DNA from: Antilocapra americana
Taxonomy: Eukaryota; Chordata; Mammalia; Artiodactyla; Antilocapridae
Assembly: GCA_007570785.1 (NCBI GenBank)
Contig: ML662442.1
Location: 64,315,213-64,379,212, forward strand
DNA: 64,000 bases
Reading direction: 5' to 3'
Made by a program: the position numbers and the translations under genes. This document shows, piece by piece, positions 55,385 to 64,000 of this stretch. How positions within the stretch are numbered: the stretch's first letter is position 1; each line of letters opens with the position of its first letter. Under the pieces are notes generated by a model. The model was not told where the DNA came from, did not search any database, and was given only the letters and a program-made list of their open reading frames with translations.

Positions 55385-56640
55385 GTTAGTACCCTCATTT
55401 TTTAAAATGAGATCATAATTTGTCCTTCCCTTCTTCCCCTTTGGGTAACCATAAGTTTGTTGTCTATGTTTGTGAGCCTGATTCTGTTTCATAAATAAGA
55501 TATTTGTAGCATTTAAAAAATTTCACATGTAAGTGATATATTTGTCTTTGTCTGACTTACTTCACTTAGTACGATAATCTAGATCTATCTATGTTGTTGC
55601 AAATGGCATCGTTTCATTCTTTTTTATGGCAGGGTTGTATTTCATTGTGTATATATACCACATCTTCTTCATCCATTCATCTGTTGATGGGCATTTAGGT
55701 TGTTATCATGTCTTGGTTATTGTGAGTAGTACTGCTATGAACACTTAAGTACATGTATCTTTTCAAATTAGAATTTTCTTTGGATATATGCCCAGGACTA
55801 AGATGGCTGAAGCATATGGCAGCTCTATTTTTAGTTTCTTAAGGAACCTCCATACTGTTTCCCATAGTTGCTGCACCAATTCACATTCCCCACCAACAGG
55901 GTAGGAGGTTCCTTTTTCTTCACATCTTTTCCAGCATTTATTACTTGTAGACCTTGTGAGTTGACACCTCATTGTAATTTTGATTTGTGTTTATCTGATA
56001 ATTAGTGATGTTGAGCACCTTTTCGTGTGCCTATCAGCCATCTGACTGTCTTCTTTGGAGAAACGTCTATTTAGGTCTTTTACACATTTTGAGTTTTTTG
56101 TTGTTGTTGTTGTTGGTATTGAGTTGTATGAACTGTTTGTGCATCTTGGAAATTAAGCCCTGTCAGTCACATCATTTGTAAGCATCACTAATTTTGATGT
56201 TGACAAATTTATCACCCTTTCCTTTATGGTATATACGTTTTATATACCATAAACCTTTCTTACCCAAAGTCATGAAGACATTTTCTTATTAAATGTTCAA
56301 GCTTTATTTTTTTTAATGTCTTTCACACACCTAGAGATGATTTCTGTATATGATGTAATGTAGAAATCAGATTTTGTGTTTTCCCTTATGGATAACCAGT
56401 TATCCTAGCACCCTTGAGCCTCGCTGATCAGTATTGCCACCTCTGTCACATAAACATTAACCAAAGGTGTGCAGGTCTGCTTCTGGGCTGTATCTTTGCT
56501 TCTGTTTGTCTTTCCTCGCCACATGGTCTTAATTATTATAATTTTGTCGTAAGTCTTAATACCTGGTAGGGTATGTCTTGATCTTATCTAATTGTTTTAA
56601 ATATCCTTGACTCTTTGTTTCTCAACATAGATTTTAGGTA
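55385..56640 (-). mobile_element. Old L1 3' part
   Basis: Long antisense L1: 'cattcatctgttgatgggca', 'ggaacctccatactgtttcc', 'acaccattgtaattttga'-type text, 'cagccatctgactgtcttc' and 'atcacccttt'. The + strand text reads like the reverse of ORF2 C-terminus and continues upstream. Stops abound. It contains a perfect 13-bp inverted repeat (56223-56253). Confidence 0.83.
56223..56253. repeat. Perfect 13-bp inverted repeat with 5-nt spacer
   Basis: Left arm 56223-56235 (TTTATGGTATATA), spacer 56236-56240 (CGTTT), right arm 56241-56253 (TATATACCATAAA). The arms are exactly complementary, AT-rich, and could extrude as a small cruciform. Confidence 0.9.
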
Positions 56641-56977
56641 AACTTTCAAGTTAAGTTCACCTCCTACTGAGAGGCAGCAGCAAGTTATTGAAGTACAAGT
56701 GTGAATGGAGTGTTGTTTCTCTCCCCAAACTGTCTCCTTAGCAGGCCACACCAGGTTGTCTGTGTCCCTTTACTGACGAGCTCAGTTCCTTTCATGTAGC
56801 CTTCTCCACAGAGCTGCTCCATCCAGATTCTGCTAAGCACACCATCTCCCCACCTCCCTGAGCCCAGAGGTAATACAGCTCTCCACACCCATCTGCAGTT
56901 ATCAGACTCTCAGCCCTGCTCTCTTCACCTTCGTTTCCTTAATCTCTGCCACATCTTTGTAAAATGTCCCTTTACTT

Positions 56978-57677
56978 CAGTCAGTCAGTTCAGTTGCTCA
57001 GTCATGTCCGACTCTTTGCAACCCCATGGAATGTAGCATGCCAGGCCTCCCAGTCCATCACCAACTCCCAGAGCTTGCTCAAACTCATGTCCATTACGTT
57101 GGGTGATGCCATCCAACCATCTCATCCTCTGTCATGCCTTCTCCTCTTGCCCTCAATCTTTCTCAGCATCAAGATCTTCCCCAATCAGTCAGTTCTTCAC
57201 ATCAGGTGGCCAAAGTGTTGGAGCTTCAGTTTCACCACCAGTCCTTCCAATGAATATTCAGGACTAATTTCCTTTAGGATGGACTGGTTGGATCTCCTTC
57301 CAGTCCAAAGGACTCTCAAGAGTCTTCAACACCACAATTCAAAAGCATCAATTCTTCAGCACTCAGCTTTCTTTATAGTCCAACTCTCACATCCATACAT
57401 GATTACTGGAGAAACCATAGCTTTGACTAGACAGACCTTTGTTGGCAGAGTAATGTCTCTGCTTTTTAATATGCTTTATAGGTTTGTCATAGCTTTTCTT
57501 CCAAGGAGCAAGTGTCTTTTAATTTCATGGCTGTAGTTACCACCTGCAGTGATTTTGGAGCCCAAGAAAATAAAGTCTGTCACTGTTTCCATTGTTTCTT
57601 TATCTGTTTGCCAGGAAGTGATGGGACTGGATGCCATGATCTTAGTTTTTTGAATGTTGAGTTTTAAGCCAGCTTTT
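56978..57677 (-). mobile_element. BovB, 5'-truncated
   Basis: Antisense BovB from 'cagtcagttcagttgctcag' to the text around 'gatgccatgatcttag' and 'gttttaagccagctt'. Flanking 'ccctttactt' (56968-56977) and 'ccttttactt' (57678-57687) suggest a TSD. The sense frame is broken. The 190-codon + frame (56964-57536) is the antisense shadow and was the second longest open frame seen. Confidence 0.92.
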
Positions 57678-57690
57678 CCTTTTACTTAAC

Positions 57691-58790
57691 TGTCCTCAGA
57701 TGGTTCGGTCTGAGTGCCTGTGTTTCATTCTGGGAACCTGATATATACAAAAAAATAGTTCATTCCATCCCACTATAACTGGAAGGTGGAAATGAGTGAG
57801 TTTTAAATGAAATATGTCTTCTGTTCAGTGGAACATCTATTCATTGTCCTGATTTAAATGACTGAATTAGTGATTATTATTTTTGATGTTTTCTCTGTTA
57901 CCATTGATTGAAACTACTTGTAACATTCAAACCAGAGTTAAATAAGCAATGCATATAAAGAGCCTACCATAAAGCTTTGAGGCATTTTAAAGGCACTCTA
58001 GCATTTGTTTTGTTTAAAAGGAAGGAAGAAAGGACATTTTGAAGGATTTCAGGAGCAAAAATTTGATCCATTTTAATAATTTTCAAGTTCACTGTGCTCT
58101 GCAAACCCAATATTACCTCCAATTTGTGATATTACAATGGAAATTATAGAGCACGAGTCAGACCTGGAAAGAAAGATACAGAAAATTACTTAACATATCA
58201 AAAGGAACCCACGTTTACTCTAATTTTCTTCTCAGTTATGCTGACAATCTCTCTCATTTTGGAATGCCTTCCATAGCTTTGTAAAAGGCCATAGACGAAC
58301 ATAATTGGCCCAGTAGAGGTTAAGTTGAAACCAAAACATTGTTCAGTTACCATCTTAGTGAAAAAAGCTATGGCAATCCTTCATTTGATGATATTCTTCC
58401 TTGGAGTGTATTTTGAATTATTCTAGGATAAAAAGACATTTCAGATGAATTTAAAAATCCAAGGTATCAGAGACTACAGCTTTCCACCTTTTTCAGGGAT
58501 TAAGCAAATATCTCTGGAGAAAAGGCTTATTGAAAACAATAATAAACTGACCAATCTCTTACTTGGTATTTAAAACTCTGTATTTAATCTATATAGGTAT
58601 GATAGAGATATCTGTTTAGAAAAATAGATAATATGATATTTTTGAGTTTGGTAACTTTTAAAAATATTCTGGATATATAGTTTCAAAATAGGCAGTCCTA
58701 AATATAGTGTCACATTATTGAACCTCTGCACATCCCATCTTCCTCACCAGTCATGTCAGAAGAACATAGACTTGTGTTTAATAACGAATT
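57691..58790. other. Unassigned stretch
   Basis: No gene or repeat recognised. Confidence 0.4.
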
Positions 58791-58940
58791 TTGTTGTCGT
58801 TCAGTTGCCAAGTTATGTCCAGCTCTCTGTGACCCCAAGAACAGAAGCAAACCAGGCTTCCCTGTCCTTCACCATCTCCCTGAGCTTGCTCAAACTCATG
58901 TCCATTGACTCAGTGATGTCATCCAACCATTGCCACTGGC
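58791..58940 (-). mobile_element. BovB 3'-end fragment
   Basis: 'gttgtcgttcagttgccaag', 'gaacagaagcaaaccaggct' and 'caaactcatgtccattgact' are the reversed BovB end; it stops at 'catccaaccattgcc'. Confidence 0.9.
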
Positions 58941-60857
58941 CTGCCTGGGGCCGATCCACTGCCCAATAATAAATTTAGAAGTGCTAATAATTATATGAAA
59001 ATAAACCAAGAAGTAAACAAATGTAGAGATTCTCTGGATGGACTCAGTCAAAATATTCCCCAATACCAATTCTGCTGTGCCTTTCTGTGCTTTAAAACTA
59101 ACAGTTCTATTCCCTCAGTCTCTCTTAAAGGTTAAGTTCCAGGTTCCAATATGCAAAGAGGCTCCCCTCTGAGGAATGCAGAAGGAAACACAGGGTTTGG
59201 GGCATCCACTTTGCTAATCGAGATCGCGGCACCAGCAGCGTACTGGTGCTGGCAGCCATGACTTTCTGATTCAACATCTCCCTATTGTGGAAGAACCAGC
59301 AGCTCCTGGAAGTTCAGCTGGTGTCTGCAATCACCTCAAGAATTCTGAGAATTGTGTCTATCTCTCAAAAAAATCTTTCACTGATGGAGTGGATTCTTTC
59401 GCCTGACAATAAAGGCCCTACCTAAGACTATTGATTATAGTGTATCACTGCATCCTCAGTAGAGATGGAATGAATAATAATGGGAAAAGAAGATGACCTT
59501 CCAAACAGTAGAGCTGAATTACTTAGTCTGCTCCAGGTACTATGCAAGGTGCTTGGAGCACAGCCCCAAGGAGGGTCCCTGGTGAGATTTTTGTATATGG
59601 ATGTGGGCACTAGGGTGGCCAGGGAAGGGGCAAGAAGCTGATAAATAAAAACAACCAAATGTTGAACATGGCTGTAAGAGCAACATAGAAATCTTGCCTC
59701 TCTTTGAAGCCTAATATCTTTTGAAATCAGAGAGTTCAGGAAGGGAGAAGAGAGAAGAGAGAGGAAAAAAGAAAAGGAAAAGAAAGGAAAGAAGAAGAAT
59801 ATCTAATACTTAATAGACATTGTTTGACCTGAATGATGTATAAACATTATCTTATTTAAAATGCCATCATAGTGCACCAAATACATTGAGAATATTGATC
59901 CTGCCTTAGAGAGGAGAAAATTTAGGCTCAGAATCCACACTGCTGTTAATTTAGAGTAGTGTGATGGGGATAAGGGGAGACTTAATAAAATTTGGGATTG
60001 TCCTTACAATGTTGAATACCCAGTCTGTAGAATAAGATTTATGATTGTGAGCATTTTTTCCCCTTGAACTTTAATTAGAGCTTGCTGACATTTTTCCTTC
60101 TCTATACATTCAAATCTTTATATTTTGGACATTTACTGGGAAAATATGAAATGAAGACATGAATATATCTGGTAATTTCTTCCCACTCCTGAAAATTTTG
60201 CTGATTTGATTTGATAGTTCCTATAAATAACTCTGTGGAATGAGGAGGTTTAAAGTTAGGAAGAACAAGCCTGCCAAAATGAACTATGCTTCATGATAAC
60301 ACATAATTCCCTTAAAGATTTAAACTCAGAATGCATGTCAATGAAAAACCTTTTTAACAACATGCTGCATCACCAGTAGAGTTTACCTTATTTGACAGCT
60401 GCTTCTAATTACTTAATTTAACACATTTCATGGGTAAAAAAAAATGCTTAATAGTGTGAGACCTCATTGCTATTTCTGATCAAGTGAGAGGTATGTGTGT
60501 AGATTTGTCAGGCATTTGTTGTGTGTGTGTGTGTGTGTGTGTGTGTCTGTGTATTGAAAGGATTCATTCAAAGAAACTTTTGTAATATCAGAAATAAAAA
60601 GAGATTAATTCCTACATGAAATGTGAAAAAACTCTTCAATTGATGAATACTGACAATTTTCGGCAGTGGAAAAACAATAGCTTAAATTTATTTTTAATTA
60701 TATTCTAAAGCTAATTTAAATGTTAATTCCTATGCAAGGCAACCTATTATATGTTAATCTAGCGCCCTCTTGTGTAATAGATTTTAATAACAAAGTTTGG
60801 GAATCTATTTTATATACTGGTTTTTTGTATAAGTTTGGGAGTCAGTATGTAACATAC
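58941..60857. other. Unassigned; purine tract 59743-59798; GT run 60519-60553; possible decayed LTR 59100-59425
   Basis: 59210-59425 has a GC-rich, CpG-containing patch and 'gacaataaaggccc', a polyadenylation-signal-like site, but no family is identified. The purine tract consists of GAGAA/GAAAA units. Confidence 0.35.
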
Positions 60858-61185
60858 TGGAACTTCCCTGATAGCTCACTTAGTAAAATATCTGCCTGCA
60901 ATGCAGGCGACCCCGGTTTGATTCCTGGGTCATGAAGATCTGCTGGAGCAGGGATAGGCTACCCACTCCAGTAATCTTGGGCTTCCCTTGCAGCTCAGCT
61001 GGTAAAGAATGCCCCTGCAACACGGGAGACCTGGGTTCCATCCCTGGTTTGGGAAAGTCCGCTGGAGAAGGGAAAGGCTACCCACTCCAGTATTCTGGCC
61101 TGGAGAATTCCATGGACTGTTTAGTCCATGGGATCGCAAGGAGTTGGACACGACTGAGCGACTTGCACTTTCACTTTCACTTTAT
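60858..61185 (+). mobile_element. Bov-tA SINE with duplicated tRNA-like head
   Basis: Two heads in series: 'acttccctgatagctcactt' with 'ggtttgattcctgg' (60858-60975), then 'gggcttcccttgcagctcag' with 'gggttccatccctgg' (about 60980 on), followed by one ordinary body and the 'actttcactttcacttt' tail. It may be one SINE inserted into the 3' part of another or a head duplication. Confidence 0.92.
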
Positions 61186-61224
61186 GTAACATACTATGTT
61201 TTCTGATTAAGTTCAGATATCCAT

Positions 61225-61440
61225 AATATACAACGAATTCTTACAACTCAACAAAAAACATCCGAATAGCCAATTAAAAAATGAGCAATTTGAAAATACA
61301 TTTCTCCAAAGAAGATACACAAATGACCAGCAAGCACATGAAACTATGCTTGCATTATTAGTCCTTATGGAAATGCCAATCAAAACCACAATGAGGCAGC
61401 ACTTTACACTCACTAGGATGGCTTATATACTACCTTTAGA
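61225..61440 (+). mobile_element. L1 ORF2 fragment
   Basis: 'ttcttacaactcaacaaaaa', 'atttctccaaagaagataca', 'gccaatcaaaaccacaatga' and 'ggcagcactttacactcac' match the same ORF2 region seen at 31330-31530, more diverged. Confidence 0.85.
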
Positions 61441-61741
61441 TGTCTAGTTTCTAAAGGAACATAGTCATTGGATGATGGTATCATTTTTCTCTCTTTCTCT
61501 TTTTAAAAAATTTCCAAATAGGAATAATAATTTTGCAAAGCAGGAGAACTTAGTTCTTACTCTTGGAGTTTTAAGGCAAGAATAAAATGGGGAGATCTGC
61601 TGAGTGGCAGGATGTGGTTGGCATTTATTTTTCCTGTGCATATACTGCTGTCACCTTGTGCGATGACACAGGCTAAATGGCATTATTAGTTCTTCACACG
61701 GAGCATGGTGCTACGGCAAACTTCTCTTTTTAAAAAAATTG

Positions 61742-61990
61742 TGAGTTTTCCCTGGTGGTCCAGTGGCTAAGAACCCACCCACTAGTGCAGGGGACAAGGA
61801 TTCAGTCCCTAGTCTGAGAAGATACCACCTGCCTCGAAGAAACAAAGCCTGTGTACTACAACTATGAAGCCCGCGAGGGACGCCACTGCAGTTAGAAGCC
61901 TGAGCGATGCAATGAAGAGTTCCCCCGCTCGCCCAAACTAGAGAAAACCCCCCCACACAGCAATGAAGACTAGCACAGCCATAAATAAAT
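61742..61990 (+). mobile_element. CHR-type SINE, near full length
   Basis: 'gagttttccctggtggtcca', 'gtggctaagaacccaccca', 'gaagcccgcgagggacgcca' and 'agagaaaaccccccc'-like text, ending in (ATAA)n at 61982-61996. The most complete CHR copy in the window. A CA/CCC-rich run follows. Confidence 0.82.
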
Positions 61991-62309
61991 AAATAACCCC
62001 CCCACACACACACCCACCACCCCGCCATCCACCTTTGCTTTTAAAAAGCTGTGGCACAGATATAGAGAACAAACTAACAGTTACTGGGGAGAGAATGGGA
62101 GTCGGGGAATATAGAAGTGGGATAAGCTACAAGGATGCATTGCACAACACATCACACAAATACAGTTAATATTTCCAACCTTAAATGGAGTGTAACCTTT
62201 AAAATTATGTATATTAAAAAGAAACAGCCTTTGTCTGTGAGTCATGTCTTTAGGACACTGCAATAAAACATAAGTCTGCTGAATAAATACAATTTGGGAT
62301 GCTCCGTTT

Positions 62310-62475
62310 AAAAAAGCGTAGTAAAAATCACATAACATAAAATTCACCATCTTAACCATTTGCAATAGCTATAGGCTATAGGCATGGTAGCTATAGGCAT
62401 GTTGTTGGACACCAGAACTCTAGAACGCTTTCATCTTATAAAACTGAAACCCTGTATCCACTGAGGGTGTCCCCC
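62310..62475 (-). repeat. Old L1 3'-UTR fragment
   Basis: 'atcacataacataaaattca' and 'ccatcttaaccatttgcaat' are the reverse of a L1M 3' UTR, followed by 'gaaaccctgtatccactga'. A short local duplication ('tagctataggc') lies inside at 62367-62399. Confidence 0.6.
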
Positions 62476-63965
62476 TCTCTGTACCAGACAGAGAAAGATG
62501 ACCAAACCTCTGAATCTCTTGTCATTGGACAAGGCAGCAACATAAAACAATATTCTTAATGCAGCATACCAGGGAGACTACTATGATTATTAGCAGTTCA
62601 TATGGATATCTCCAATTAAATTTTGTCATTATATTTTTACTTAATTTCTTTAATTTTACAGTTTTGTCTTTCTTCCCTTATATTTTATACTACAATGTAA
62701 ATAAACTATTTTTAAATATAATATCAATATTACCACTAAAAGAGCTAAGAAAAAATTTTGTAGATTTTTCTCCCCTAAAATACATCCTAGTAAGAATGTA
62801 CAGTAAAGGTATTTTGTTTTAAAGTTGGGCTTTATACATCTTTCTTCTGTGGAGTGACCCTTATAACTTAATATACCGCCGAGGTCATTTGTTTCGTTTG
62901 GCTTTCAATTTCAACCATTGAGGTTTCAATAAAATGACATTCTTTAGCAGGTAATGACTCAGAAAACAGATCTAGATAAGAATTCTTCCTTCCATCCTTA
63001 CTCTATGTTTTTTATGGTCTTCTTTAGCCATCTAATGTTTATTTTTGCTAAGGCATTTCTTTTCTTGTTTCCTTCCTTTCCTAGTGTATTATTCATTTTT
63101 ATGCTTCCCTTTTTTGTACATAACCACATCTCTTGGTGATCTCTCCACAGCACTGTTATGTCTACCCTTTTCATTTATTAGTTTTCCTAACTCAACATCT
63201 TCTGCTTCACAAGGGTAGATAGAGCCCAGAAAAACTGATTGTCACACTTCCCCCCTCCCCTCTTCCTCCTTGCCAAATGGCATTTTCTTGTGTTTTCCAG
63301 GTTCCTCCAGTCCAGCTGAACTGGCAGAGTGAGCACTTGGGGAGGGCATTTCTGCACGACACCTTCTGATGGCCAGCGTGGCAGTAGGCTTGTGAGGCTC
63401 CTGCAAGATCAGTTCCTGGTGCAGAAGGTCAAGGGTGACCACGGCATTCGCAGACTTGATACAGGCCACTTAAGGGCATCGGGACGAACAGTACCATCTG
63501 TTGGCAGCTGTCACTGTGAGTGCCCTCGGGCAGATTCCCTTCCACAATGATGTTTGGGAGCTTGTTCCCAGAAACAACCTTGAGCCTGGTTTTCTAGCCC
63601 ACCCAACACTTCCCTGAGCTGCCTGGGAGCCTTTCTATAAATTCCTCTTTCAGCTTAATTGGCCAGAGTATGCTTTCCTTGCTTAAACTAGGAACTCTGA
63701 CCTAAATACTCTACGAAAAAGTAATGATTAAACAAGACTAAATATGGAGAGTGGGGAAAAGGAGTGTGCCATCTGTCCTTACTTCATCTGTAATAAATTA
63801 TTGTTGACCCATTCTCTCTGTCTCTCCACAATGTTTCTATTATCCTCATTATTCTGCTTTTAAAAGAAACCCAAGTTTTTTAATGTTTTGTTGTTGTTGT
63901 TGTTGCTGTTGTGGCAAAAGTCATACAGTATAAAACATTACATTAATCATAATCAACTGTCCTTG
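62476..63965. other. Unassigned; possible decayed LTR 63250-63700
   Basis: 62476-63240 is AT-rich with anonymous frames. 63250-63700 is GC-richer, and its end ('ttcctctttcagcttaattg', 'gccagagtatgctttcctt') resembles the 3' end of an ERVL-class LTR. The 73- and 75-codon frames there are unrecognised. TTG units at 63889-63906. Confidence 0.35.
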
Positions 63966-64000
63966 AGTTGGGGAGATCCCCAGGAGAAGGGAATGGCTCC
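63966..64000 (+). mobile_element. Bov-tA SINE, cut by the window edge
   Basis: 'gttggggagatccccaggag' and 'aagggaatggctcc' are the middle of Bov-tA without a head. It is 5'-truncated and continues beyond base 64000. Confidence 0.82.

Noticed and set aside
56964..57536. 190-codon open frame on +
   Set aside because: It is the antisense reading of a BovB on the minus strand; the same translated phrases recur wherever an antisense BovB occurs (e.g. 54142-54672).
1..64000. CRISPR array, operon, prophage or bacterial system
   Set aside because: No regularly spaced short repeats, no ribosome-binding-site-linked gene strings; the repeat content is clearly ruminant nuclear DNA.

Overview
The window is a stretch of ruminant (bovid-type) nuclear DNA with no gene that I can support. 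The organism call rests on repeat content. There are many copies of the tRNA-headed Bov-tA/Bov-A SINE, several BovB (RTE-clade) LINE pieces, a CHR-type cetartiodactyl SINE, and L1 3' ends with the G-rich 3' UTR typical of ruminant L1. I cannot tell cattle, sheep, goat or deer apart by eye. The sequence looks AT-rich, and no open frame outside transposons resembles a known protein, so it reads as intergenic or deep intronic sequence.

Layout. 1-6430: a degenerate 5'-truncated BovB (about 770-3119), a second BovB tail, an old L1 on the minus strand and one Bov-tA. 6430-13445: a MaLR-type LTR, an ancient unclassified mammalian repeat, Bov-tA copies, and long stretches I could not assign. 13446-21290: the densest repeat stack. 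It holds a GT microsatellite, an L1 tail with a perfect target-site duplication (TSD), an L2, a young L1 inside an older L1 5' region, an L2 hit twice by L1, and a head-on pair of MaLR LTRs. 21290-30280: mostly unassigned, with scattered SINEs, MIRs and a second copy of the ancient repeat. 30284-36255: a Bov-tA with a perfect TSD, a BovB scrap, a young 5'-inverted L1, MIRs, an old L1 split by a SINE, and two Bov-tA copies in series. 36256-50705: MaLR-type LTRs (several broken by SINEs or L1), a Bov-A dimer inside an L1 3' UTR, a hAT-like fossil and an L1M block. 50706-64000: MIR, MER5A, a BovB nested in an older BovB, old L1, another BovB, and a Bov-tA cut by the right edge.

The coding traces are all transposon remnants: a BovB endonuclease/reverse transcriptase with stops and frameshifts, the L1 ORF2 C-terminus at 31251-31988 (the longest open frame seen), a shorter L1 ORF2 tail at 15626-16097, and a BovB C-terminal frame at 54186-54659. 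They do not work together as a system. The most informative content is the insertion history: two L1 copies with 5' inversion (twin priming), several nested insertions datable by TSDs, and small perfect hairpins and tandem duplications. I found no evidence for a previously undescribed biological system. All family names come from recognising sequence by eye and need a repeat-library search to confirm.
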